64,000 nucleotides of DNA from Varroa destructor (lineage: Eukaryota > Arthropoda > Arachnida > Mesostigmata > Varroidae). How positions within the stretch are numbered: position 1 is the stretch's first letter; every line of letters begins with the position of its first letter. The notes beneath the pieces are model-generated. The model worked only from the letters and a program-made list of their open reading frames with translations, made no database searches and was not told the origin of the DNA. The stretch is from NCBI RefSeq assembly GCF_002443255.2, contig NW_019211455.1, positions 57,903,164 through 57,967,163 on the forward strand, given 5' to 3'. Shown in pieces: positions 13,301 through 25,200 of this stretch. A program made the position numbers and the translations under genes.

Positions 13301-13866
13301 GAACGCTAATAGTGCTAGCACCGAAAATAATCTGATAGTGATCAATGACTTGACCGATTTTCGCCTTGTCAGAGTCACCTTCAACTTCATTCGCAAAATT
13401 GAGATCTACTGAAATTCGACGAGGCAAACTAATGCCTTGACACAATCCACAGCGAAGTATTATTGGTTTTTCCCAATCAAATTATAGTGATTTTAGCAGA
13501 GGGCTATCAAAATGTCTAACATCGAGCTCTGACATGAGAGGAATATGCACTCGCATGCAACATAAAGATGAACCACTCATGAAAGGCATTTGTCCTAAAA
13601 CCGGCAGCACTGAATAATAAGGGCCGCATTTAAAAAATATCTTGAAGTGACATTAATTATTTAGTATCTACCCTGTTTGTACTGCAGAAGCCTGACTCAA
13701 CGGTTTCAATCGGTCAACGAAAAAAAGGCACGTCTTGTTCTCTTAGGGGTGTCTGCCTGCCACACATACCCTGTCGACTTGATCCACCGGCTAAAACGAT
13801 GTCCGCACCACTAACTCCAAGGACAAGCCACACAATAGTATGCAATTTCTTAGTGTGGAGCCGCAT
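10369..13866 (-). CDS. RR-type chitin-binding cuticle protein with long Pro-rich tail
   Basis: Four exons on the minus strand: 13866-13770, 12944-12639, 12319-10886 and 10385-10369. All are in phase, giving 617 residues. Exon 1 is a signal peptide exon (MRLHTKKLHTIVWLVLGVSG). The Rebers-Riddiford chitin-binding domain spans residues 106-163 and is split by an intron: YEFSYG and GRYVIH in exon 2, then PDGQHRTVDYVADKGGF and TNEPGT in exon 3. The TNEPGT ending is typical of chelicerate cuticle proteins. It is expected to be secreted by epidermis and built into cuticle. Beyond residue 170 there is an unusually long Pro-rich tail of about 440 residues with loose repeats of the type RVEIIRP or RIEVVRP. 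Most RR proteins are far shorter. The tiny last exon encodes ACSTE and its stop lies inside AATAAA. If that intron is retained, the frame ends at 10869 with a near-equal length. Confidence 0.88.
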
Positions 13867-13973
13867 GGCAGCTGTACTTCACGTTGCGAGCAACTACGCC
13901 AACTATTTCAGGTAGAAGCTACCGGTCGTGCTCTACAATCAAGTGATCACAAGTTTTAGCCGAATGCCATCGC

Positions 13974-13979
13974 TTTATA
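13974..13979 (-). promoter_or_regulatory. TATA box of the cuticle protein gene
   Basis: On the minus strand the sequence reads CTATATAAAGC about 110 bases upstream of the cuticle protein start codon. Transcription would begin near 13945 and leave a short 5' UTR of about 80 bases. This fits the strong, stage-specific transcription usual for cuticle genes. No initiator was verified. Confidence 0.5.
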
Positions 13980-13989
13980 TAGCTTTTGC

Positions 13990-16900
13990 GTCAAATGCGC
14001 GCGTTTTAATGTGCTCGCAATAGATTAAACCGAAAATTTAACTACGGGTGAAGCCGCTTTAACAAGAGAGGAGTTACATAGTGGCGTAAGCTTACAGACA
14101 ACTGCTGAAAGAACAGTAACAACGGCGGTTGTGGGGCCACCCGTTGTTGTTGTCATTATTGTTACTGCCATCGGTGGCAGTAACGTGGTAACGATAACCC
14201 CTGATCACGGCACATATCGGCACCTTCTTTTCGATGTCGACCCTGATAGGATTCCATTGATTTTTCCATTCAGTAGGCCAGGTTACGATTTCTTTTCGTT
14301 TTACTTAATGTGAGGTTTTCGCATCATCGGTTTCACCTATTCCGTTTTAATATACCATTGCATTGAATTATATTATTCTAATGATATTTTTACTCCTGTT
14401 CAATTGGGCTAATAATGGCTGTTAAGAACCGTATATACTATATTGTACAGTTTCTCTTTGGGACTTGAAGTGGGACATTCCAAACGTGCAGGTGTTAAAC
14501 ATAAGGTAACATCTGTCGATGAACTTGAATCCAGAAGCCTCCGTTTTACGTAGTTGAATCGACAAGCCGGTCGACTTTTCAACGGACCAAGCTAACAAAG
14601 TGGAGGAGAACTGGCTCGGGGAAAAATTCATGACGAAAATGAAATTTACAGACTTCAACAACCGTGCCTATTTGTGAAAGAGCACACGGATTTCAGTGGG
14701 AGTTCGATGTCTTCCGTCTGCTTCGAACGGGGAGCAGAATAATCGGTAGAGCTTTTATTACTTGAATATCAGCAACCCTCTTCTTTATCTAGGCAAACTA
14801 CCGCTTTATCTTGAAATAGAGTCCAAATATTTATATAGAGGAGATGCTTCGTTTTTTTTTTTAAATACGCTTATTATTTTGTTACGTCCAAGACTTACTG
14901 CATCTAACCTATAACAACAGCCAGCAAATACCTTTTGATGAGAAGCAGAAAACTCAAAGCAGCGCTTGAGGAAGCCGCACGAAAAACTTTGAATTTATCA
15001 GTGAATGGATAAAGGGTCTATCCAGAACCATACCGCCGACTGTAGCCGTTTGATGATACATGTAATATATGTCTGATGATGTATTCAGTCGCTAAAACTT
15101 CTCACTAGTATTGTGTACTATCAGTAGCTCACTTTGCGAAAAGTATCTCTTTGACATACTGTTCAATAATTAATTACTTTCAAATTGATGTATCATCATA
15201 ATCTAAGGCTAGTCAAAGGTGACATTCTAATATATACCCTAATTCATTATTCTAAACTGCCCTACTGCTTTTGCTAATTGTTGAGCTGACTCCAAGTTTT
15301 GGAAAAATAATTTGCTCCACAAGCTCCGACGCTATCTCGATCTTTGAATTAAATGGTTTTCATTTGGAGACCGGGCATTACGCATAGACACATTAACTAA
15401 ACAAGTTTTCTGGTAACAACGCTATAATAAAATTTCCGCTTTTTTCACACATTTCAGTTCAAATAAATAATCCATGTACGATACATTAATTATTATAAAC
15501 TACGCTAAATATGGGTACTGCGGGCCTGCTGCCTAATATCACCAGTGTCGACGTGCCTGTGAATCGTAAGCGGAAGTGATTGTTTGCGATAGTAATAATG
15601 ATTTTTACCCTTTCAGATGCTCTTGATAGCACTGTGACCGCAGGGGCAAAGTGAGGGATGCAAAGCGCAATGATAATGCAGTTACATTCATACCTTAACG
15701 TTAAAAGTGAAAACTATTGGCCTTGTCTTTAGACGTAGTCTACGATGACACGATGATAAAGTTGTCGGTGTTCCTTAATCCGATCGTTGCTACATAATGA
15801 ACATAAACGCTCCTGATGTATATCTATGTATAGAAAGAAAGAGGGAGATGCGTAAGCATGTATGTGTATATGAATCGTAATGCAAGCGCGATATACACTT
15901 CATCGAAGATGTGACTGGTAATAATCAATACCACATATGCTGGTAAATAGCATTGTGGATTATATGCTTCGACTATTATGGGTCGCTATCGGTGGAAATA
16001 AAGTCATGTCGACTGCGTACCCTTTCCCGTTTGCCACCAGTACGACAACGTAGAGTTTTCCCAAAATTTCAATGACTACTGTAATGTTAATATGGCGCCT
16101 CGCTATATATATTTACGTAGAACCACACGAGCTATACGTGGAATGCATGTATCTTTTGACTGGACTAAAGAAAAACGAGATCTATCGTATACCGCCATCC
16201 AGTATGTAACCTAATTAAGCTAATTGGAAAGCTCCGATGACTTCTGCGATTATTCCAGCTACATGGACTACTAACGAATTGTATGGTAGCATCATAACAA
16301 ACATGATTCCAGCTACGCGTATTGTTTACATTAAGAATGCCAGTCAGTTGATGTTCGAACCCAAATATACAGCTAAACAAATACGGTTATAGAATATGCG
16401 TTGTTAAGTAACAATATCATAGCCTAGCGCTTTGCATTTTAATAAATACGATTAAGGTCGGAAAATATTGCTTGAATGCAGATCCTAATGAAGAATAAAT
16501 GTAACAACCTTTGAAGAAACTTGCAGGATTGTTATTAGATTATACTAAAGGTCGAATTACTTTTCGTCCACGTACTTCAATGAACTATGAAATAAATTAC
16601 TACATATAGAAATAGATTTGTGTTTTATAGACAGATTTGGATATCCCACAATCTCGGCCACTGTGTCCCGATTTGCAAAGCGAGCATTACATGTATGTAT
16701 ATATACATATTTTTGTCTATATAATTTCGAACGCAGCATAAACGGTTTGGATTATTTTTATTGTGTGGGCCTGGCTTAATGCGAGATATACTTGTTGAAA
16801 ACTTACATTTAGGGAAACTTTTTTTTTGAGGTTAAGGGCAAATGTAATATGCAGACCGGACATCACTGGATTGTGTTTTGTCCGGTACTGTGGGACTCTC

Positions 16901-17680
16901 ACCCACTAAACCCTGGACCCCTTTATCAGCTTGGGTCATGGTTAGGGATATGTTTGATACTACTTCGAAACCATGACTTGCAGGAACGGTCATAGGGAAA
17001 CTTGCAACCACAAAACCCCTGGAATACAGACGAGGTGCCTTTGTGATGCGTGTGTCTGATAAATAGTTAGGAAACGTGCTGAGTTAGGCCAACACGCGCA
17101 TCACGTACGGCGGTATAATTCATTACTATCCGTTTCTTCATACAGTGTCGCGAATGATGACAGACCTTCATCCAGATCCAAAAAAATGCCCTGCTTTGTG
17201 TTTAATATAAATTAGATAATCAGATAATTACACAATCAACATTAAAGTAACTATATATGAATAATATTCCAACTCTTCTCCAAACGTAAGCTATCACTTT
17301 GCGGTTCACGTTTCACTCCCCATAGGCTGACAAACGAAGGCTGATGAGCCCAGTTCATCATATCTAGGGATTAACGTTTAACGTTATACGAAACTTATTA
17401 GACTATAGGACAGAGTACCACACGCTTCTCACTTAAACTTCAATTCCTCTAACCTAAACATGCTTCGCTATTTTTTCGTTTGTGTAAATCAACAAATAAG
17501 AAAAATCTTTAAAATGTTGTCGTCCAGACAGTAGGTCATACCCCTGATTCACATTTATGAAGCGATACCTCGATGGGTGAAACAATGCGCGCGATACACT
17601 CCGGAGGATGTAAAAAACTAAAGCGACGATAAATACTTGAAAGCTTATTATTTTTCGTTGACTCAGTTAGCTTACAAAAA
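13990..17680. other. Gene-poor AT-rich DNA
   Basis: No exon can be supported on either strand. Several frames of 60-80 codons (for example 14422-14661 and 16165-16380, minus) are open but have no domain, no splice partners and no family resemblance. The stretch separates the cuticle gene promoter from the 3' end of the U-box gene. Confidence 0.4.
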
Positions 17681-17682
17681 CA

Positions 17683-17688
17683 TTTATT
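17683..17688 (-). terminator. Poly(A) signal of the UBOX5 gene
   Basis: AATAAA on the minus strand, about 95 bases past the UBOX5 stop codon. This gives a short 3' UTR. Confidence 0.5.
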
Positions 17689-17781
17689 TACACAATATGA
17701 CTACTTGCGTATGTACGGTTATTATAAAGTAAAAGAACGCAGCATTTTTCTCAATATTGGCAGTGGACACGGAGCTTACTT

Positions 17782-19143
17782 TTATGTTAAGTTTGACACT
17801 AAATTGATTTTTACTATCTCGGTGCGAAGTGATTCTGTACCACAGGTGCGGCATTTCGAGGTAGAATCCAATATCACGCACGATCTACACAGCACATGCC
17901 CACAAGTTAATTTATATGTGGCCTCAATAGAATCGCAGTTTGCGCATGTTGGCCTGATCTTTTTGGAGGTACCGCTGTCTGCTTGTGTTGCTTCGGATCC
18001 TCGGTTGAGCACTCTACGGGCTGTGGCCAGTGCTTGGGCAAATGCCGTCTTCGAATCAGTAGACAACGATACATTGGGTCCTGTTTCACCGTAACTTGTA
18101 TTCATCTTTATAACGGATTCTCTTTTTGCTGTGGCGGTTTGTACTGAAACCAATCTCGACACCTCAGGTCGAGTTACATTTCGGCCATCGGCTACCCTTA
18201 CTCCTAAAGCGCTTCCGCTACTTGACAAAAAATGGTCAATGCGGCTTTTCAGTTCAGGCAGGACAGGTGGTCGAGATCTTAACGGAACACCTGTAAACGG
18301 ATCACTCGCTGGACGTCCCCAACGGTTCTCGATAGCAACGTATTTGTCTAAAGTAGACTGGTCGACAATATTGCCGCTGGGTAATACGACTGGAATAGTC
18401 ATAACTGCAACAGTGATAGAATCGAGAAACTCTTCAGGGATTGTTTCAGCGCTTGAAGACGAAGCTATCTCATGCAACTGACGTTTCCTGGAAGAATTTT
18501 GTATGATATCACTCTTTTCAGGCTTATTTCTTAAATAACCATGATTATGGGCGGTAGAAGTTAAAGGAAACTGTTGAAGATTAGAGGTACTCTTGGGCTT
18601 TCCGTCGAATCTGCTGAATATCGGGTGGGTTCGCTGAACATGGCGGGATGGAACTCCAAGTGCCTCACATCCGGGAAGACCTACAGCTACGCAATTTTTC
18701 ATCGAAAGTATCATAATGCGAAGCTTAACTGTGTTCCTTAACATCTTCACTATCTGCGGCGATGACTGTCCCAAGGCAGTATCCACGTTAAGGTACGGAG
18801 GTAATATATGGCCACACTTTAGGAGAAGTTCTCCGTCAACGTTAGACACGGTTGTCAACTTCACCCACTGATTCTGCCCAGAACTTTGCGCCCATATTTG
18901 AAGACGCTGTACAGCAATTGAAGCCTTAGCAAGTTTGATCCTGACAAAGGCAACATCACTGGGACACGGTAGCGTGAAATCAATATTAACAGGTGGACGA
19001 ATAAAGTGTTCCAGTAAAGCTCCTTTTTGTCGCAGCAGGACATTATCCGAAATTAGATTCGCGACTTCGAAACCATCAACTGTACATTTGTCACATGACA
19101 CAGTGCAGCCTAGCGCCGAACGAAGGAGATTTGTCGGTTTCAT
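17782..19143 (-). CDS. UBOX5: U-box/RING E3 ubiquitin ligase, UBOX5 (RNF37) family
   Basis: An uninterrupted coding exon of 453 residues. The N-terminal region (DGFEVANLISDN, then EHFIRPPV) matches the conserved start of UBOX5/RNF37. A U-box lies at about residues 235-305, with DSITVAVMTIPVVLPSG and GRPASDPFTGVPL as its core. At residues 400-435 there is a C-terminal Cys-rich finger (CANC, CGHVLC, C-x2-C). In vertebrates this protein partners E2 enzymes of the UbcH7 type and VCP in the nucleus; the same role here is inference. The start chosen is the first true ATG. It follows directly after a TTGTTGTTTCATAG acceptor-like sequence, so an upstream 5' UTR exon is likely. The in-frame upstream codon at 19164 is TTG and was not used. 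The length is close to family norms. Confidence 0.92.
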   Translation of the reverse strand: MKPTNLLRSALGCTVSCDKCTVDGFEVANLISDNVLLRQKGALLEHFIRPPVNIDFTLPCPSDVAFVRIKLAKASIAVQRLQIWAQSSGQNQWVKLTTVSNVDGELLLKCGHILPPYLNVDTALGQSSPQIVKMLRNTVKLRIMILSMKNCVAVGLPGCEALGVPSRHVQRTHPIFSRFDGKPKSTSNLQQFPLTSTAHNHGYLRNKPEKSDIIQNSSRKRQLHEIASSSSAETIPEEFLDSITVAVMTIPVVLPSGNIVDQSTLDKYVAIENRWGRPASDPFTGVPLRSRPPVLPELKSRIDHFLSSSGSALGVRVADGRNVTRPEVSRLVSVQTATAKRESVIKMNTSYGETGPNVSLSTDSKTAFAQALATARRVLNRGSEATQADSGTSKKIRPTCANCDSIEATYKLTCGHVLCRSCVILDSTSKCRTCGTESLRTEIVKINLVSNLT

Positions 19144-19797
19144 TTCTTTTCTATGAAACAACAAAAAAACACCGTTAGCACAACAGGGTAATTAGCACGA
19201 GATGATAGATGCTTTCAGTATGTTCTAAATAATGTCTTTGATAATATTTTTCTGTCTTTTGTAAGCAACAGTTTTTCCAATAACGTACTGCAAGAAACTA
19301 CGAACTAAAGACAATATTCAAAACAATGACCTGTCATTGCTTATTTCACATGTGACTAAGTTCAATTTACTTAACCTTTAGGGTGCCACATAGTAAGCTA
19401 TTACAAGAATGCAAACCTTTACACTGCTAATTTTGACATGAACGATTCAAACGAAACTAAAAAAAAAAAATAGAATCTAGTTCCCTTGCGCTTAAATTCT
19501 CTTCCATTCAAATACGCGCGGTTACCATCGTGATTCCTCACCATGAGTCTCTTTTTCTACCTTAATCAGGAACGAAAAACCCACCGATTATTTCTGCTGC
19601 AAAAAGAATAAATGAATCCTTTTTCACGAGCGCTATCCAGACGAGCTGTGTGTTGTCTCTATAGGAGTTTACCCAGATTTGGCCCGGATTCCATTATTAC
19701 ATCCTTGTAGGTTTCTGCAAATTTCAATCGTATAAAACTGTATCCAAAGGATAAGAGTTATATTATTCGAGGTGTACTATAATAATTATTATTATAG

Positions 19798-20149
19798 TTG
19801 CCTGAGGAATCGAGGCGCAAAATTGTGGCAAACTTAAAATCTTAACGTAACGGTTGCAGAAGCCTTTCCGCAAACCTTTAGACTCTTCTGAGTGCAGAAA
19901 AGTTTTGCAATGTCATCTGTATCACTGAATATAACGCGAAAATCCTCAAACAACTCTTGATCGATCGGAGTTAGACTAAGCAATTTTGTATCTATGGGCT
20001 TTAGCAGCTTGAAATACTTGCCCCGATGCTTTAACTCCCCAAAGTGTCTCGGCTTCCTGAAGACTAACAAACTCCTCCGCACGTCTTGTAAAAAGCTGTG
20101 CTGCTTCCACGAATCCCGAAAAATAAACACTTGAACTCAAGTTGGACAT
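19798..20149 (-). pseudogene. PBDC1-like pseudogene, frameshifted
   Basis: On the minus strand, pieces of the conserved PBDC1 (polysaccharide biosynthesis domain-containing 1) protein occur in correct order but in different frames. They are AEEFVSLQEAETLWGVKA, then KYFKLL and LLSLTPIDQELFEDFR, then GFCNGY, and last ATILRLDSSG. The family pattern is AEE-FV...E-LW-MKA, a Y-F-LL block, LTP-D---Y--FR, W-PFCN-FE and TLLRLD. The frame changes within a few dozen bases have no splice sites, and about 8 bases are missing after the first block. The last third of the domain, which carries the PRIQF motif, is not visible. This looks like a dead copy, probably a retrocopy since no introns remain, lying upstream of UBOX5 on the same strand. 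The functional gene should lie elsewhere. Confidence 0.75.
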
Positions 20150-20256
20150 TCCGGCAAATCACTTTGCATATCCGCTAATCGCTTATAAAAATAAAGAAAT
20201 CTAGCGCAACACGGCTGGCGAACTTCAAGTGCAAAGTACAACTTTCTAAACTCTAC

Positions 20257-20586
20257 CTAATGCTTTCCTCGACAACTGCAAAAGTCACACAGCACCAGGA
20301 GGTAGTTAGTGATCAATTCTTTAAGCTTGATGTTTTTTCTCAGCTGTACAGGGCTTCCGCAAATTTGAACCTCCGTTGCTTTTGGCCCGTTGTTTAGAGC
20401 AAGACATGTATCTGTTTTTCTTATGTATGTTGTGATGCTTCGCATTCGGTATGGAGGATAAACAGTGATATGACAGACGTCTCTGGAAAATAAGTCGTTT
20501 CTGAAGAGAAATTCTACGCTGGTTACAACACTTAATCTGAAAGTGCTGTGAGTGATATCTTCAGGATTATAGTATTTTTTTTTCAT
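20257..20586 (-). CDS. Possible CUB-like secreted-protein exon
   Basis: A minus-strand frame of 109 codons begins with ATG (MKKKYY). Its core VCHITVYPPYRM, DTCLALNNGP and VQICGSP resembles a diverged CUB domain: a Cys before a beta strand, then C-L-x-x-x-x-GP and the CG motif. About 45 bases upstream on the same strand is a good splice donor (CAG then GTGAGC at 20633), preceded by a coding-like stretch, TFSTAPALSRLHSL. The phases of the two pieces do not join simply. It may be an internal exon of a small gene or a fragment. No signal peptide is seen. Confidence 0.3.
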   Translation of the reverse strand: MKKKYYNPEDITHSTFRLSVVTSVEFLFRNDLFSRDVCHITVYPPYRMRSITTYIRKTDTCLALNNGPKATEVQICGSPVQLRKNIKLKELITNYLLVLCDFCSCRGKH

Positions 20587-20649
20587 CAATCTTTGGCAAT
20601 GCAAAAGTCAAATGGTGTTACGTTTTTGCTCACCTGACGCTTTGCACGT

Positions 20650-22286
20650 TTCAATCAGGGAATGAAGACGCGACAAAGCCGGAGCCGTTGAGAACGTTTC
20701 AATTTTTTGTTGCCGAACTTATCAAACGATCTGCAACTGTTAATGATAGCCTCTATTACTCAGTAATTTAACACTAGATAAAACTAACTCTAATAGTTGT
20801 CTTTTTCACCACACAACGAGAATGCTAAGTTCGTTTCAATAGCTGCGTTGTCCAGAATCTAATGTTAGAGCGATCTGAAACATTACATCGGCTCATTTTT
20901 TACTATCATGCTTCATATATAATGCTTCGCGTAAATTTAACCATTCATGCCTATGCACGAATTTTGTTTAGCAATAAACGGGTAAACAGCATAGGCCGGG
21001 AGTTTACGAACGTGTTGTTCTACCTTGCTTTGGCCGGCATTTGTTCACGGAATCAGCTAGAACTTAATACTTGTGAGTACGGTGGTAGTAGGCGAGATTA
21101 CCGGAACTAAGTGCTGTTTCAAATTTGTGTAATGATGAAATGTTAAAAAAAACATTGCGTATTTTGCTCACTGCTTAATATGGGCAGTCATATTCGGTTG
21201 GTCAACATTCTATAGAATGTGTGTCGTCGATCTATCAGTATTATGTCTGATTGTAGTCATATGTTTGTATTCAATTGAGTTATCATCACTTATACAAACC
21301 GATCTAGCAGCAGTCGATTTGCACTACTTTAATTAGCGTCAAACACGTCTCCAATAAATCGTAGTGAACCGAAAAGGCATCAAGTCTTTTTGTTTTTTGC
21401 CCACAGCATATAAACTATGGTCACGCGATTACTTTGTGTGATTTTGTGAAGAATCATAGACTAAGCCAGCTTTGCATATGTCATGTGTTCATTATTTTAA
21501 GCGGTTCGGACCTGTTTCAACAAATGTAGTTATGAATAACACAGGAAAGGAAGAAGCTTAACAATTATTCAAGATACGTCAGCGCCAAATATTGTCTAAC
21601 TTCCAATTATACTGCCGACAATGACAGATATAACACGACTTTCCGCCTTACGTCCCATATTGCAATGTTCTCGATGTAATGGAGAAGTATGGAGCAAGCA
21701 TATGTACGTTCGTTCTGAATCAAGTCGTTATTATTTATTAACTATGCGTGCTGTAACCAGTGTTTAGGACGAAGAATGAAAAAGCTTATTTGCTATGGCA
21801 AACATATGGCTGACTTGAAGGAATTATGGGATTGTTCACATGTCTATCGGCTATTTAATCTATTCAATTTTTGTAAGCTGTTATTATATTATAATTGTAG
21901 TGACTGAATTTGCTGGGGTTCACAAAGTAACCTTAACTGCTGCAAATGCAGAATCTACGAGTTAGTGTAAACCATTCGGCTATTGCGTAGCTCAGACAGG
22001 AACTGATTGTTTTGCATCGATTGCGGGATGGGAGAAAGTTCGTAAATTGAAGGGAGAAGTTTATTATTTCTATCATTATTCGTGTGTGTTCTTACTTGCC
22101 TTAAATATATTATGGTTATTGTCTTTCTTAACGAAGTCAAATATTTTCAGAACTGGTTTAAGGCTAGAATTACGCGAATTTTTTGTTAGTATTTAATATA
22201 CGTTTCCTTTTTCTCTATCGCTTGCGGCCAGGTGTATAAAGTCTGAGTTGCAAGGGCCTGCCTCTTTAGACACCGCGCCGACCAGC
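20650..22286. other. Intergenic, upstream of spartin
   Basis: AT-rich with no supported gene. It must contain the spartin promoter and 5' UTR. No TATA box or initiator was recognised with confidence. Confidence 0.35.
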
Positions 22287-25200
22287 ATGGCAGCAGGTAG
22301 TGTGCATTCGATGACTGAGATGTTAGAGCAGTTGAAGGAGGCACAGCAGGTCGCGTTTGATAGCGCAAAACAGGGCACGATTTACGAAAACAACGGACGA
22401 GTCGTTAGTATTAAAGGTTTATTGAAGCCCAACTTATTCTTTAATAATAATAGCTAATAGCTGAACAAACTACAATCATGCTTAGCTAAACTTATTAAAT
22501 TGCAAAAACGTAAGGCTTAACCTAGAAGAAAAAGGAGTTAGCATGCAGGCAGTATCACAGAATTCAAATAATTTAGACCAACGCAATTGTCCCATTTGTT
22601 GCAATAAGACCAACTGTTTTCCTCATAAAGAAATAACCGAATTGAGTTAAAGGGACAGTAGTTTCAATTAGCAAATATGAAAACTGCTCTTCAATTACAG
22701 AAATTCTCATAGGTATAATAACTTTTATGTAAAATTATAGCTAATATATTTGTCATGTTTTTGGCGCTTCTTGTTCTTCTTCTTTTTTGCTACCATATGT
22801 GCTGACCTCGACGATAACGGGCTTCTTCAGGGCGAGGCATTGCACATGTATTACAATGCAATGCGGCATCTAAATATAGGCCTATCGGTCTGGCCGTGCC
22901 GAAGTTCAGTTCACGGCGCTAAGTGGGATGAGGCAGTGAAAATTCGAAACGAGCTCGCCCATATCAAAGAAGATGTAAACTGATGTAGCTTTAAGGAGTG
23001 CGATTTTTAGAGAATGCTAAATTTACATGTGAGGGTGAACCTGGCAGTTTGAAGGTGTCACCAAATTTTGTTTAAGGACATTTTAGATATAGAAGTGTTT
23101 GTTGTTTTTTGTGATTTCTCGCGCACTTATGCAATTAGGTTGACAAAGGACTTCACTATTTACTTTAGGCTTCTACACCGTTCTCTTTCAATTTTTTTTT
23201 TGCCATACAGGTAGTATGTACCCTTATTATCACTATATCCTTCGCTTGGGACTCTCATTCACTAGGTTCGATCTCGAATAAACTTCCTCGTGGGCGATAG
23301 GAGCTCTGAAAAGGCATCTCAGTTTAAATACGAGGATCCTACCTCTCGCACACGACTTGTGTCCAACACGCCACCTCCCTACGGTGAGGAAGCTACTGTA
23401 CACAACAACCGAAGTTCTATGCTCCGAAATAATGGCGACGCTTGTAGCAAGGTAAGAAAACTTTCATTCGGTTTTACTAGCTAAACGCACTCTCGATTCG
23501 AAAGCTATGGTGACTACAAAAGCATCTTTACAATTATACAGCATTTAATTTCACGTCATCCTAATCTACGCTTGTTTATGTGTTTGTATAAGCAACACGT
23601 ATTTACAGCGAAATTTTACTGTTTGGGGCATTAGGCAATAAAAATGCTCAACCTTTTGGAGTTGAAGGTCATCTTATGAATATGTGCACGTATGACACAA
23701 CGCATTGGAACGCTCACGCTATCCGCAAAAAAACACTTCGCGAGGTGACATTTCTTAGTAAACTTCAATATACCCGCTAGGGACATGCGCAGGAAAGATG
23801 TTATGTGATTAACATTGAATGGAACTAGTTTAGATAACACGTGATTTCTTCACGACGATGCAATGTGTCAATCTTAATGTAGGTCCTCAAGCGGCAGTTT
23901 GCTGACGTATCGGATGTTTCATTCTTCAAACAATACCTATTTTATGGTCATTCCGTTCTTATGATCTAACAACACTGGATTTCTATTTCTTGAGTATTTA
24001 AAAAAAACGTCTTTGGTAACATTATTCTCGGAATTACAGCATGCTTATAAAAGCAGTTATGTCTAAAAAGCTCTCGAGAAAGGCGTGTTCCGCTGCGGGA
24101 AGGGTACCAGCCCAACGTTATATTTTGAACGTAATATCTAGCAGTTTTTTTGTGCATATTTGATATAGTAATTTACCTTAAACCACTGCGTAATTTTATT
24201 ATAGCATATGTAAAATTCTACACATATAGGTAGGACGACGAAGTAACACAAATAATGATATACGTTGAAAATGGTGTCCGACTAATCAAACAAGCTAATA
24301 CCCACTACTCTAAAACGAGGAGGCACGGCTCTAGAAAGTGATGTTCATATATGCTTTTTATGTGTGGTTGATATATACCCCGTTGATACCTACACGCTAT
24401 ACGCAGTATACCTTGTGATTTACCGTACTAAAGCGACTCTTTTGTTTTCTCCAGGAAGTACTTCAGGATGCGCCAAGCCCTACCCCGTCGGCTCCTCCGG
24501 ACAGCATGATGATACAGACGTCAGCGAGACAGCTAGTCCACATCCCTGGTGGAGTTCAAGTGTTTCACACTACTAGCTCGGGGGAGGTGTCCGTGCAAAG
24601 TGACCCCACTGAACTTTTCGTATTCACAAGGAATCCCGCTTATTGTCCCATATCGGCACAAACTGTCAGTTGGCTACAAGTTGGAGAATTTACATATTCA
24701 CTTGTGCCTGGCAAATCACCAGTGCTTAAAACCGGATTTGGCGCGTGAGTTAATGTTAACAGTAATCTTACATAAGTTATATTAATACAATTGTTTATCT
24801 GTGAGTTTAAGTTTCAGTGATGTGCGTAAGAGATTAGTGCAGTTTATTTATTCTTAAATTAGTGCTTCTTCATTAATTAGAAACAGTAAAGTTCACAAGC
24901 GTCAGGTGTTGAACACAAGCTTGCTATATTCAATTGGCATTAAGGTGATTTTTGTTAATAAAGGCTTTATGTTTGTCCGCCTTCTCAGTTACATGTTTCC
25001 AGACGTATCTCTTTATGGTGGCCAGTCCTCAAGTGTAGCCTTGGTGTTTTCTGCAAACGTTACTGATGAATTACGAGCTCTGTTTGATAAAACATTAAAC
25101 GACTACGCTTGTTTTCAAGAAGATCCTAAAATTCAAGTGCCGGAGGAGCCCTCATTCGGTCAGAAGGTGTCGGATGGAATTATAGCAAGTAAGCGGAAAC

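Noticed and set aside
14422..14661. Minus-strand frame containing MNFSPSQFSSTLLAW
   Set aside because: The codon look is fair, but there is no family match, no partner exon and no conserved motif. It is too short to support alone.
19144..19164. Upstream in-frame extension of UBOX5 by seven codons
   Set aside because: The extension begins with TTG, and a splice-acceptor-like CATAG lies between it and the first true ATG.
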